DNA of 64,000 nt, taken from the NCBI GenBank assembly GCA_020161835.1, contig JAIUNL010000005.1:170391-234390 (forward strand), written 5' to 3'. This document shows positions 28,752-38,328 of the stretch, piece after piece. A program made the translations under genes and the position numbers. The stretch comes from Bacteroidota bacterium. Its GTDB lineage: Bacteria > Bacteroidota > JABWAT01. Below the pieces are notes generated by a model. It worked only from the letters and a program-made list of their open reading frames with translations, was not told the origin of the DNA and searched no databases. Within the stretch, counting starts at the first letter, position 1, and the number at the start of each line of letters is the position of its first letter.

Positions 28752-29477
28752 TTAAAAGTAAAAATAATGGGTTAACAATTTCTGTTTCCGGATATCAACA
28801 AGGTAAATTGTCCGTTCTGCCAAACTGTCCTTTTCGTCAATTGGCTGAACTAAAAAACATTCGTTATTCAATATTTTACCTCTTACACTAAACATTGATC
28901 CGGGATCCATAAGAAAACCGTAAAATTCAGAAGAATCTGCCTGGATCATTTGTGTGGAAGACGAAAACTGAAAAAACGTCCCTTTTCTGCTAACGATCAT
29001 GGTATCAGCCGAATTAATTAATTTTGCAGCTTCTGATTCTGTCGGAAAAACTCCAGCATACGAACCGCGCTGAAAACCAAACAGTTTCGTCCATAAAGTA
29101 ACCGCAAAGTTATTTGCCGGGAAAGCAAACGGTTCATAACCAATAGATATGCAACCTGAGGTTGTTGAAGGTGCCCTTGTTTCCCTGTCAATTCCGAGGT
29201 AGGTGATTGGACCACCTGTCCCCTTTATAACTCCATATCCTGTCAGATAACCCAACGATCCTACAACAAAATTACATCCGGGAACAAAAAACCAGGCAGA
29301 CAGAAGGAAATACCATTTCAATTTTGATTTGGAAAGCAAAAGAAATGTTAAAATGGCAATCCATATCATCAGACTGAAAGCCAGAATTGGACTTATCCAG
29401 AAAGTCAGCCACGAACCAACAATCCCGATAATACTCCAAATCCGTGGTTTGCGATTCACACTTTCTTCTGCTTCCAT
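28752..29477 (-). CDS. Membrane protein with N-terminal helices, unrecognised
   Basis: 241 residues from ATG 29477, chosen because AGAGG lies 7-11 nt upstream. Three hydrophobic helices (about 14-90) precede a soluble C-terminal domain rich in S, T and F. A longer frame to 29546 adds residues without support. No family recognised. It is isolated by repeats on both sides. Confidence 0.6.
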   Translation of the reverse strand: MEAEESVNRKPRIWSIIGIVGSWLTFWISPILAFSLMIWIAILTFLLLSKSKLKWYFLLSAWFFVPGCNFVVGSLGYLTGYGVIKGTGGPITYLGIDRETRAPSTTSGCISIGYEPFAFPANNFAVTLWTKLFGFQRGSYAGVFPTESEAAKLINSADTMIVSRKGTFFQFSSSTQMIQADSSEFYGFLMDPGSMFSVRGKILNNECFLVQPIDEKDSLAERTIYLVDIRKQKLLTHYFYF

Positions 29478-30393
29478 TTTATGCCTCTTTTTTAAGCTGG
29501 GTTGGAATTGCGGTACGGATCCTATTTCATGACAAATGACATACAATTTTGATGCCTTTTTTGGGACTGGGTATTTGAGGGGTTAAATCGGGGATTTAGT
29601 GAACATTCAGGCCGGAAATGAACTTATTACTGTCTGGAAAAGTAGGCAGTAACAGGTCCTGAAAGGGGACAATCCTGTAAAAAGACAACTATAACTACTT
29701 TTGTTACAAGGCGATTTCAGCACCTTTTTTACCTTTTACAAATTCAAGGAATTAAGTAAATTTTTCTAAAGTATTACACACCCGACCGGACAAAACCTAA
29801 CCGGTGGCTTCGAGAACCTCAGCCTCCGGGAAAACCCTTTTTCCACGGACAATATGACCTCATCCGGCCGTCTTTCGACGGCCACCTTCTCCCAGGGGAG
29901 AAGGGTGAAAATACCGGTGGGAAATGAAATTAAAAACCCCCTCCAACGGTTTTAATTCCCCCTCCAACGGAAGGGGCAAGGGGGTGGGTTTAAATTTATC
30001 CCCAAACTTCCTGAAAATTACCAAACAGAATTTCTTTTGTCTTCGACGACCCCCTTTTGACGGGACAAAAGGGGGGAAAATCCCTTACCGCCCACCCACT
30101 CTATGACTTGCGGCTGGCACTTCGGCCCTGATCGAATCTGAACTCAGTCGGCGGATACGCCTCCTTCAAACACAGATTCGATTTAACCGGGCACTGCGTT
30201 TGCCACTACGTCGAGTGGCTGACGGCGGTTTTAAATCCCCCACCACAACGTGGTGAAACGTGAATAGCCCCGGTCACCGAGTTCAGCCGCAGGCTGAGTA
30301 TCGAGGTGCCCGGTGGATCCAAAACCACAAAACAAACCCACCAAAAACGACAGAGACGTTGCATGCAACGTCTCTACAATGAAAATTTTTCAC
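29478..30393. repeat. Repeat mosaic with the second copy of the E-G-I-F-C composite
   Basis: Positions 29478-29800 are AT-rich with nothing recognised. Then block B (29829-29912), block A (29935-29990), block E in reverse (30036-30080), block G (30128-30232), block I with nested F (30240-30316) and block C (30352-30375). Confidence 0.78.
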
Positions 30394-31014
30394 TTATTTG
30401 AATTTCGAAAAATCAATTTTTTCGGATTCAATTCCTGTTTGATTAAAAAACTTATCCTGAGCAACTGTACACTTTTCAATTAAATCAGAAAGTGCAGATG
30501 TATCAAAATTCTCAATATTGGCCATTGCTTCTTTCCCTTTGTTTTGCAGGGACACCATTGCATCTTCGGGTACTTCTTCTCCTCTTTCAGCTTTCTTCTG
30601 AAGGTCCATTGCCGTTGACATAGATTCTGCGACCACTTCAAAATTGCTTTTAAACAAATCAGCAAATTCCTTTTGTTTTGCTATTAAGTTTTTAATCGAT
30701 TCAAGTAAACCACGATCATCCCCGGGGTTTGTAATTTCATCCAACTGGCTTTGAAAATCAGCTATTTTTTCCTGAAGCACTCCGATTTTCGAAACGACAT
30801 CATTTACCAATTTTACTTTTTCATTTGCGTCCAAATATCGGCTGCCCCTCAGATCAGAGAATGACTTTTCGAAATCTTTCATGGCTTTTTCCTGCTGATC
30901 GAGCACGATTCTGATTTCTCCAAAATATTTGGTCCATTCTTCTTTCCCTGCTGAACAACCAGCAAATGCAAGAAGGATAATTGAAAGTCCGATAAAACGT
31001 AGTCGAGTGCGCAT
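30394..31014 (-). CDS. Coiled-coil lipoprotein, unrecognised
   Basis: 206 residues: lipoprotein signal MRTRLRFIGLSIILLAFAGC with a clear lipobox, then a mostly helical charged body (about 30-195) with long heptad-like stretches. It is likely periplasmic or outer-membrane anchored. AGGAAA precedes the ATG. Its upstream region shares about 95 bp with that of the gene at 31320-31808. Confidence 0.65.
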   Translation of the reverse strand: MRTRLRFIGLSIILLAFAGCSAGKEEWTKYFGEIRIVLDQQEKAMKDFEKSFSDLRGSRYLDANEKVKLVNDVVSKIGVLQEKIADFQSQLDEITNPGDDRGLLESIKNLIAKQKEFADLFKSNFEVVAESMSTAMDLQKKAERGEEVPEDAMVSLQNKGKEAMANIENFDTSALSDLIEKCTVAQDKFFNQTGIESEKIDFSKFK

Positions 31015-31319
31015 TTGTTTTCCTTTCTTTTTTGAGTTGTAAATCTAATTCATATCCTGATGTTTTAACACCAATCTGCAAAACTCTATCAACTCTGAAT
31101 AACTCAGATAATTCTTGCAGTCATTAGTCCGCCTGGCGCGAATTTCAATACAATAGAAATTAATGGTGAATGGTTAATCGAGCGAAGCGAAGATCCCGAA
31201 CGCTTTCGGGATGGTTAATGCTTAATGGTGAATGTTGAAAACCAAGTATCCTGAGCCTGTAGAAGGACGGCCACTGACAGCGAAAATAAATCCGCCTCAA
31301 TCAACAATTGACTTGACCA
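31015..31319. repeat. Shared upstream element and AATGGTT array
   Basis: 31056-31150 is about 95 bp that recurs at 31853-31950 at the same distance from a start codon. 31159-31234 is an AATGGTT/AATGGTG array interrupted by a GATCCCGAACGCTTTCGGGA hairpin. Block F follows near 31245. Confidence 0.7.
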
Positions 31320-31808
31320 TTAATGCATCCCAGATTCTGATTTGGCAGATTTCACTTCTTTCCATTGGTTATTTATTTCTACGAACACATCAGAACGGTA
31401 ATCAATTTCTATCACATTATCTATGCCCTTAAATCTTTCTTTTCCAATAATCTGAATTGTTTTTTTGAAAAGAGAAACGGGAAATTTAATCTCGGAGGTG
31501 CGTAGATAACGGATTTCATATCTCATTTTAAAAATGACATCAACCGATTGAACATCTGCCCAATCAATAATTTTGTTTCCCCATAAAGGTGAATCTTCGG
31601 CAATTCCATTTTCTGAAATCTGGATATTTGTGATAAATCCAAATGAGAGTAAACTTAACAGGATAACAATCGATAATAAACTAACAACAACAATTCCCCA
31701 ATTGCCCTCAATGATGCCCTGGAAAGTAAAGGAACCCAGAAATACAGGGATCATGATCGTATAAAAAAGGGTATGTGGATTTTTTAAACTATATTTTTTA
31801 AAAGTCAT
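31320..31808 (-). CDS. Two-helix membrane protein with PH-like domain
   Basis: 162 residues: two transmembrane helices (about 15-55), then a small domain with the pattern of bacterial PH-like domains (ISENGIAEDSPLWGNKIIDWADVQSVDV). Function unknown. The gene at 32214-32687 has the same layout and may be a distant paralogue. Confidence 0.55.
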   Translation of the reverse strand: MTFKKYSLKNPHTLFYTIMIPVFLGSFTFQGIIEGNWGIVVVSLLSIVILLSLLSFGFITNIQISENGIAEDSPLWGNKIIDWADVQSVDVIFKMRYEIRYLRTSEIKFPVSLFKKTIQIIGKERFKGIDNVIEIDYRSDVFVEINNQWKEVKSAKSESGMH

Positions 31809-32213
31809 CGTTCTAAATATTATAAATGAATCCTGGTTCTATTTTTTCTACTGTCCTGATGCTTTAACACCAATCTGCAAAATTCAATCAACTCCTTAAT
31901 AACTCAGATCATTCTTGCAGTCATTGGCCCGCCAGGCGCGATTTCAATACATTTGAACATGGATGATCAGGATAGAAATTAATGATTAATGGTTAATGGT
32001 GAATGGTTAATGTAGAAACCTGTTATACTGAGCCTGTCGATGTATCGAAGTGCCGGGGTTACCGTATTGAATTAATACCCGCCCGGCCACAAACCCATTT
32101 ATTTGCAATTCTATTATTCCAGGGCGGAAATGGATAATCTTCCACGTGGGGACATTAACCACCTAAAAACGACAGAGACGTTGCATGCAACGTCTCTACA
32201 AAAAAACAAAAAA
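31809..32213. repeat. Second shared upstream element, AATGGTT array, blocks F, H and C
   Basis: 31853-31950 repeats the element at 31056-31150. An AATGGTT array spans 31978-32012, block F lies at about 32025-32060, block H at about 32078-32140 and the GACGTTGCATGCAACGTC palindrome at 32174-32197. Confidence 0.75.
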
Positions 32214-32687
32214 TCAAATACACTTCTTCCACTTCTCTATTTCCAGAATGGCCTCCGGACGGTAATGAAACTTGATCCATTTTTCTTTGGGACGGAAACG
32301 GAGCTTCAATGGTGACTCGGCGGATCCGGTTATGAAAATATATTTTGTTGCCAGGGGAGTGCTTTTGCCCCACTCTTCCCGCGGAAGCAGAAACCGGGAA
32401 CGGGGCGCATAAACCACCACGCCAAACTGCCGGACATCCTGCCAGGACAATACAGTTGTTTTAAACAGTCCTTCGGAAGTAATTCCTTCCTTTCCGATTC
32501 TGATTTTTGTTTTGCCGTTCAAAACCAACGGAACCAGAATAATCAGCAAAATCACCGACAAGGTGATGAAACTTCCCCAGTTCTGATGAAAAAAGGACAT
32601 CCCAATAAAAACCAATAATGCGATGATTAGAATAGAAATGGCAATCAGATAAGGAATTCGATTAAAATTCAGTTTTGAAAACTGCAA
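32214..32687 (-). CDS. Two-helix membrane protein with PH-like domain
   Basis: 157 residues beginning at a TTG (32687) supported by GGAGG four bases upstream. Two membrane helices (about 12-57), then IRIGKEGITSEGLFKTTVLSWQDV, resembling a bacterial PH-like domain. Same architecture as the neighbouring gene at 31320. Function unknown. Confidence 0.55.
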   Translation of the reverse strand: MQFSKLNFNRIPYLIAISILIIALLVFIGMSFFHQNWGSFITLSVILLIILVPLVLNGKTKIRIGKEGITSEGLFKTTVLSWQDVRQFGVVVYAPRSRFLLPREEWGKSTPLATKYIFITGSAESPLKLRFRPKEKWIKFHYRPEAILEIEKWKKCI

Positions 32688-32805
32688 AAAACCTCCGGGG
32701 TATGGGTTAATAATTTCTTTTTTCGGGGATTATATGACCAACCTTGTTCCAACTGATTTCAAGAACACTTACCCTTTAATTGACAACTTTATTAAAAGAG
32801 ATCAT

Positions 32806-33669
32806 TTATTTCATTATTGGATTTCGCATTGACGTTTTTCCATTAGATTTTTTACCAGTTTTATGACAATAACTTTCTGGATAGTCCATATTGCTGAATT
32901 GGGCCCAGTTTCTGTAAGCTTTATCACAAAACGGCCTTTTGGGATTAAACGGAATTTTCTCCCCTGTTCTTATACAGTAGCCCGTAGATTCTGATTCAAC
33001 TTCTTCTCTGGTTGGTCGTACCTCTGATTGAAAACCTAATTCAATCTCATACGGGAAATCCCCAATAGTTTTTATTTCTTTGCTCCCTTTGTAATTCATA
33101 AAATCATGATAAAAGTTTTTTGTACTATCATGTAAAACATCAGATTTTACATAATTTTTACCAAGAAAGGAACTCAGTAGTTTCTTTTGAATAACAGGGC
33201 GTTTTACAAAAACCACCTCATGATCATGAGCAATCTCCATACATGTATTCCAGGCTTCAATATCTGTGGAGGTAGTAAAATTGCTAATAATATTTTGCTC
33301 TGAATAAACACCAAATTCAATGTTATTTATAAATGAATAATCATATAGGTTTATTGAGGTAATAACTCCTTTTTTTTCGTTGCCATAATACTTTGCATGA
33401 AGATTCGGGACATATACTATTGAAACATTTAAAAACTTCTTGAAATAATCAAAGTCCGCCTGACTTAGACTTCGGCTTACGTTTCCCTCGTTCTTACCAA
33501 ATACGATGATAATATGGAGTTTTGGGCTATTGTTATGCTTGTTAAATAATTTTTTAAAATAGTCATCCAGCTTAATAAAAGGCGAGACAATTAGCAGGGT
33601 TTCTTCTGCCTCCCATATAATATCATAAATCGCCTGTTCAAGGTCTTTTCCCGTTATAAATTTTGCCAT
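32806..33669 (-). CDS. Phospholipase D-like protein with degenerate zinc ribbon
   Basis: 287 residues. The N-terminal half has a PLD-superfamily fold with one HxK motif, H91-A-K93, followed by N107, as in single-motif PLD nucleases of restriction loci. The C-terminal part (about 230-275) resembles a paired zinc ribbon, but cysteines expected at CIRTG and CDKA are replaced by T and A, so metal binding is doubtful. AT-rich like the ATPase gene. It follows hsdR on the same strand and may be a nuclease or DNA-binding accessory of the island. Confidence 0.7.
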   Translation of the reverse strand: MAKFITGKDLEQAIYDIIWEAEETLLIVSPFIKLDDYFKKLFNKHNNSPKLHIIIVFGKNEGNVSRSLSQADFDYFKKFLNVSIVYVPNLHAKYYGNEKKGVITSINLYDYSFINNIEFGVYSEQNIISNFTTSTDIEAWNTCMEIAHDHEVVFVKRPVIQKKLLSSFLGKNYVKSDVLHDSTKNFYHDFMNYKGSKEIKTIGDFPYEIELGFQSEVRPTREEVESESTGYCIRTGEKIPFNPKRPFCDKAYRNWAQFSNMDYPESYCHKTGKKSNGKTSMRNPIMK

Positions 33670-33875
33670 TTTTTTCTTTTCAGATAATGAGTGAGGAAAT
33701 TCTATTTTGAATAGTAATTCGTATTAATCAGGATTTATTGATAAAATCGATAATAGCTAATGTAATACCAAAGAACATGTTACCTGTTTTCTTTTTTGGG
33801 TTTGCGGGAATAAATCTTACTGCTAAAATATCTGTTTTTTCTGTAAATATTGATTCGATTTTATCATTCCCACCC

Positions 33876-36245
33876 CTATGCCGCACTCTGTTTATAAAGA
33901 TGCTGCTGGAATTCAATAAACAGTCTGCTGATGTTGGCTACGTCTCCCAGAATTTCTTTGGCATCTTCCAGCGACTGATACTTGTTGGTAAGGAGCACCG
34001 GCAATTTTTCCTGATCGAGTTCTTCGACGCCGGTTTCGATATACTTGCTCAGGACAAACGCAATAAATTCTTTCTGCTTATCATTCAGCAGGGCAAAAAT
34101 GGTGGCTTCTGTTGCCTTCACTCTCGCTTCACGGGTCATGGCTATATAATCGCCGTTGAAAACGTACTCCAGCACATCATAAAGATCACTCTTTTCCATA
34201 TCCACCAGCCGTTGCAGGGCCAGCAGGTCGGACTTGGGAAAACCTGCCTCTTCCAGTTTTTCCAGTAACGTTTTCCGTGTGATGGGATTGCTCCACAACT
34301 TCCGCAATTCTTCTTCGTCCCGGAATAGTTTTGGCATTTCGCCGAACAGATTGCTCAGAAATTCTTCCGATGAAATGGGTTTGCCGTCCGAACTCCAGAA
34401 GGAAGTTGAAACCATGTGTTTGATTTCCCGCTCTTTTCCGTTTCTCAGCTTTATGCGGATTTTCTTTTTCCGTTCCCGTCCTTCTTCTGCTTCGGTTTGT
34501 TCTTTGGCTTTATATTCACTCTTCGGTTCCTTCACTCCGGCCGGTTCTTCCCCCATCGGCTCGCCATCCCATTCAGGATCACTGAAATGTTTGTAGGCAT
34601 CAACAAAATCATAAATGGTAAAAAACTCTTTCCCGTCAAATAACCGGGTGCCCCGACCGACAATCTGCTTGAATTCAATCATGGAATTGATAGATCGAAC
34701 GAAAACGATGTTCCGGATGTTTCGTGCATCAACCCCGGTTGAAAGTTTCTGGGAAGTTGTCAGGATGGTGGGAATGGTTTTCTCATTGTCCTGAAATTCA
34801 CGCAAAAACCGTTCACCTTCTTCGCCGTCATTTGCCGTAACTCTCACACAATAAAACGGATCTTTTCGCCCGGCATTCTGATTCACCAGATCCCGGATCA
34901 GCGCAGCGTGGCTCTGATTGGCACAGAAAATGAGTGATTTTTCGCTCTTATTGCATTCCTCCAGAAAAATGTTGACCCGCTTGGTTTCCCGTTCCAGAAT
35001 TTCAATCGTGCGGTTAAAGTCTTTTTCTTCGTAAAGTTTCCCTTCTTCAATTTCACCTTCCACGACAGTGTCATCTGAGGTGTACCGGTAATCATCCAGC
35101 GTGGTTTTGATGCGCTTGACTTTGAACGGAGTTAAGAATCCGTCGTTGATACCTTCTTTCAGCGAATAGATGTAAACCGGTTCGCCAAAGTATCGGTACG
35201 TGTCGATGTTGTCTTTTCGTTTCGGAGTTGCAGTTAACCCCAGCTGCACGGCCGGACTGAAATAATCCAATATTCCCCGCCAGTTGCTTTCATCATTGGC
35301 TCCGCCCCGGTGGCACTCGTCGATGATGATAAAGTCGAAGTAGTCGGGCGGATAGTCACCGAAATAAGGTTCGTTTTTTGTTTCTGATGAGGACTCTTGA
35401 TCGGTTGGCGGACCGCTCATGAAGGTTTGGAAGATGGTGAAGAAAACACTGCCGTTGGTGGGGACTTTTCCCTTCTTCCTGATTTCATTCGGTTTGATTC
35501 TGACCAAAGCATCTTCCGGAAAAGCTGAAAAGGCATTGTAGGCCTGATCTGCCAGGATATTCCGGTCCGCCAGAAATAAAATGCGGGGTCTGCGGTTACC
35601 GTCCCGGTTCAGATTCCACCGGGTTTGGAACAGTTTCCAGGCGATCTGAAAAGCAATAGCAGTTTTGCCGGTTCCGGTTGCAAGGGTGAGCAGGATTCGG
35701 GTTTTGCCCTGAGAAATGGCTTCGATGACCCGTTGGATGGCGATTTCCTGATAGTAACGCAACTGCCATGTGCCGCTTTTATCTTCGAAGGGAACCTGTG
35801 TAAATTTGATGAACCATTCCTGTGCCGGTTCGAAGGGGATGATTCCGGTGGAACCTGAACCGGTGTAGGTTTTATCCCATAATTCATGAGGAGTTAGATA
35901 AGCGGAAACCAGTTCTTCTTTGCCGGATTTCATACAGATCTGATAAATCTCAGTTCCGTTGGTGCTGTAAGTCGTCTCAACCTGAAGCTTTTCTGCGTAC
36001 TTCTTGGCCTGCATAACACCTTCGCCAACCGACTGCTGATCGCTTTTCGCTTCGATCACAGCCAGCTTGATTCCCTTGTAAACCAGAACATAATCAGCGA
36101 TATCCCGTCGGCCACGTCCGCCCGACTGGATTTTCCCGGCAGTGATGTTGTATTCCCGAAGGACTTTCGAGCCTTCAACAACACCCCATCCGCAAGCTTT
36201 TAGCTTCGGGTCGATTAATTCTGCTCTGGTTTCTGCTTCGTTCAT
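33876..36245 (-). CDS. hsdR: Type I restriction enzyme, R subunit (EcoEI-type)
   Basis: 789 residues from ATG 36245 (a longer frame to 36293 runs into repeats). N-terminal PD-(D/E)xK nuclease with D51, E65 and K67 (IEAK), then an SF2 translocase with Walker A GTGKT (191-195), DECH (309-312) and GLTATPKR, and a C-terminal EcoEI_R_C-like domain (about 620-785). It cleaves unmodified DNA after ATP-driven translocation together with HsdM and HsdS. It is separated from hsdS by an IS200-type unit, so expression may differ from that of the methylase. Confidence 0.95.
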   Translation of the reverse strand: MNEAETRAELIDPKLKACGWGVVEGSKVLREYNITAGKIQSGGRGRRDIADYVLVYKGIKLAVIEAKSDQQSVGEGVMQAKKYAEKLQVETTYSTNGTEIYQICMKSGKEELVSAYLTPHELWDKTYTGSGSTGIIPFEPAQEWFIKFTQVPFEDKSGTWQLRYYQEIAIQRVIEAISQGKTRILLTLATGTGKTAIAFQIAWKLFQTRWNLNRDGNRRPRILFLADRNILADQAYNAFSAFPEDALVRIKPNEIRKKGKVPTNGSVFFTIFQTFMSGPPTDQESSSETKNEPYFGDYPPDYFDFIIIDECHRGGANDESNWRGILDYFSPAVQLGLTATPKRKDNIDTYRYFGEPVYIYSLKEGINDGFLTPFKVKRIKTTLDDYRYTSDDTVVEGEIEEGKLYEEKDFNRTIEILERETKRVNIFLEECNKSEKSLIFCANQSHAALIRDLVNQNAGRKDPFYCVRVTANDGEEGERFLREFQDNEKTIPTILTTSQKLSTGVDARNIRNIVFVRSINSMIEFKQIVGRGTRLFDGKEFFTIYDFVDAYKHFSDPEWDGEPMGEEPAGVKEPKSEYKAKEQTEAEEGRERKKKIRIKLRNGKEREIKHMVSTSFWSSDGKPISSEEFLSNLFGEMPKLFRDEEELRKLWSNPITRKTLLEKLEEAGFPKSDLLALQRLVDMEKSDLYDVLEYVFNGDYIAMTREARVKATEATIFALLNDKQKEFIAFVLSKYIETGVEELDQEKLPVLLTNKYQSLEDAKEILGDVANISRLFIEFQQHLYKQSAA

Positions 36246-36289
36246 GGTAACTCCTGATTTCCCCCGAACATATGCGAATGGCGGTGCAT

Positions 36290-37110
36290 TCATAAGCGAA
36301 GGGCTACACCCATCGCTTATCTATTTCGCCCCGTTGGGGCTTTTACCGTATATGCCCCGAAGGGGTAACATATCCGAACATAGGGTGCAGCCCTATGTTC
36401 ATCCCATCATAGGGTGGTGGTATTTCTATATCGCCTTCAGCGAAGCGCGATGCCCATCGCTGGTATATCACGCCCCTGTGGGGCTTTATCTATGTTAGCC
36501 CTGTTTTCTTCACTCCCAGACATATCTCTCGTCAAAATCGACTTTATACTTTTTCAAAAACGTCCGGTATTCATTCTGGAAGGTTTTCTTGCTGTGATGT
36601 TCGTGCTGATTGGCGATGTACGCAATTACCGCATCCAATTCAGACGGATTCACCGAAAAGGCTCCGTAGCCATCCTGCCAAAAGAAGTTTTCATACCCTG
36701 CACCTTTGGTTTTTATCCATTTGGAGGAATGTGATTTTAATTCTTCCATCAATTTCATTAAGGTGATTTTTTTAGAAAGTATGCAGAGGATATGAATATG
36801 ATCTGTATATCCGCCAACAATGATAACCGGACTTTCAAGTCGATTACAGATTCCGCCCAGATAGCTGTGCAACTCGGCTTCTACCAGTGGATGAATGAGC
36901 GGTTCTCTGTTTTTTGTACTGAATACGATGTGGATATAATTTTTTACTAACGACTGTCCCATGATGCCTGGTCTTATGTATTTTCATTCCGTTTTTCAGC
37001 GAAGGGCGGTGCCCATCGCTGGTAGATAACGCCCCGTCGGGGCTTAATCTATGTCAGCCCTGAAAGGGCGGAATATCCGAACATAGGGTGCAGCCCTATG
37101 TTCATCCCAA
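36290..37110 (-). mobile_element. IS200-type/REP-associated transposase unit between hsdR and hsdS
   Basis: A Y1 transposase gene flanked by structured units. Left flank (36296-36500) has two units, right flank (36997-37110) one. Each unit is a row of small hairpins: AGCGA...TCGCT, GCCCC...GGGGC, AGCCCTGAAAGGGC, and in two of them CATAGGGTGCAGCCCTATG (36376-36407 and 37078-37109). The units lie in the same orientation on both sides and are not inverted repeats, as expected for HUH elements. No tnpB. Boundaries approximate. Confidence 0.7.
36510..36962 (-). CDS. IS200-type Y1 HUH transposase (TnpA/RAYT-like)
   Basis: 150 residues of the transposase IS200-like family: metal-binding HUH motif H55-I-H57 and catalytic tyrosine Y115 in IAYIANQHEHH. 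Such enzymes cut and join single-stranded DNA at hairpin ends. The reading frame is intact, with all key residues, and therefore probably active or recently active. It sits alone without tnpB between hsdS and hsdR, flanked by arrays of hairpins. Confidence 0.9.
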   Translation of the reverse strand: MGQSLVKNYIHIVFSTKNREPLIHPLVEAELHSYLGGICNRLESPVIIVGGYTDHIHILCILSKKITLMKLMEELKSHSSKWIKTKGAGYENFFWQDGYGAFSVNPSELDAVIAYIANQHEHHSKKTFQNEYRTFLKKYKVDFDERYVWE

Positions 37111-38328
37111 CTCCCCCGCAAATGCCTTTTGCAGGATCGACTTTTTCAACTCTTCCAGATCAGTGAGTTTCTTCTGGTAGATGGTTTCCAGCTTCTGTGT
37201 TTCAGCCCGAAGGGAATCTAACTGATGGACGATGGTTTGTTGTTCTGTCTTTGATGGCAAGAGAATCGGAAATGTTACGATATCCCTTTGATATAAATGT
37301 GGTGTAGTTGCTCCACTAAGCCTTGAATTAACAATACTTTGAAAGAAAGGACTGAGTAAATTGTAATAAAGATATTTCGTCAAAACAGAACTTTTACATC
37401 TTATGAGAAGAAGCGAAGAATTGATTGTTGCAAAATCTGGCAAATCAGGAATAATTCCCAATTTCCCAATACCTGCTCCGTCTTTGCAAATTAAAATATC
37501 GTCCTTTTGAAGCATTATCTCTGGGCTTTCATCGTACCTTTCTTGGCTAATATGAAATGCATCCTTAAAATCAACATAATCACCATAGTTCAGAGAATGT
37601 ACTGAAAGAAAAAGTGGACCCTGTTCCGTATATTCCTTTGCTGTTAATCCTCTCCAACCAATTCTGCCATTTGTATTTGCAACCTCCCCTAAATTCTTCA
37701 CTTCCCAGCTCTCTCTTTTTCCCTTCCTACTACGTGTTGAAGGGCCAAACACCTCCTGCAAATAACTTTCAAAAAGAACTTTTGCGTTTTTGAGGTTTTG
37801 TTCGGCATTGGCTTTTGCCTTATCAATGGCAGCAAAGGCTTCATCTAAAATGGAAACAATACGTTGTTGTTCGGGCAGCGGTGGAAGTGGGATTTCAAAG
37901 TTTAATATTTGCTCTGTGCTTAAATTTGGCTGAGCAGCACCTGCGGCGATTCTCAAACTTTCTTCAACCTTTGTTGAAAGAAAATAATATAGAAAAGATT
38001 TGTTTAAACTTTTCTTTGGTGTAAACTTTCCGACCCGTTGGTTTAAATAAAAAACGGTGTCTGAAGTATTTATTCCAATCTTCCCTGTTGTTGCGCCAGA
38101 CATTGCAATAACTAAATCACCAGAATAGACTTTGAATCTATCAAGATTCTCTTTGTAGTCTTTGGTTTCGAAATAAACAAGTTCTTTTGTGTCTAAAGAT
38201 TCATTTTGAATATTTGTGATTCTAAGAATTGGCAATCCACTCTCTTTATAAGTTTTACTTTTAAATGCAAAACCATTTTGAAATTCACAAACCTCCCCCA
38301 ATTTCTTTATTTCCCATCCCTGTTTCAT
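37102..38328 (-). CDS. hsdS: Type I restriction enzyme, specificity subunit
   Basis: 408 residues with the usual two target recognition domains (about 10-165 and 205-360), each followed by a conserved helix (LPPLPEQQRIV and LPSKTEQQTIV) that spaces the domains and binds HsdM. It overlaps hsdM by 4 nt, so it is translationally coupled. Its TGA stop lies in the first bases of the hairpin unit flanking the IS200-type gene. The last residues AGELG look native, so little or nothing has been lost. Confidence 0.93.
   Translation of the reverse strand: MKQGWEIKKLGEVCEFQNGFAFKSKTYKESGLPILRITNIQNESLDTKELVYFETKDYKENLDRFKVYSGDLVIAMSGATTGKIGINTSDTVFYLNQRVGKFTPKKSLNKSFLYYFLSTKVEESLRIAAGAAQPNLSTEQILNFEIPLPPLPEQQRIVSILDEAFAAIDKAKANAEQNLKNAKVLFESYLQEVFGPSTRSRKGKRESWEVKNLGEVANTNGRIGWRGLTAKEYTEQGPLFLSVHSLNYGDYVDFKDAFHISQERYDESPEIMLQKDDILICKDGAGIGKLGIIPDLPDFATINSSLLLIRCKSSVLTKYLYYNLLSPFFQSIVNSRLSGATTPHLYQRDIVTFPILLPSKTEQQTIVHQLDSLRAETQKLETIYQKKLTDLEELKKSILQKAFAGELG

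Noticed and set aside
33728..33916. 62-codon minus-strand frame after hsdR
   Set aside because: It overlaps the end of hsdR, has no visible ribosome site and no recognisable content; it could be a small protein but cannot be supported.
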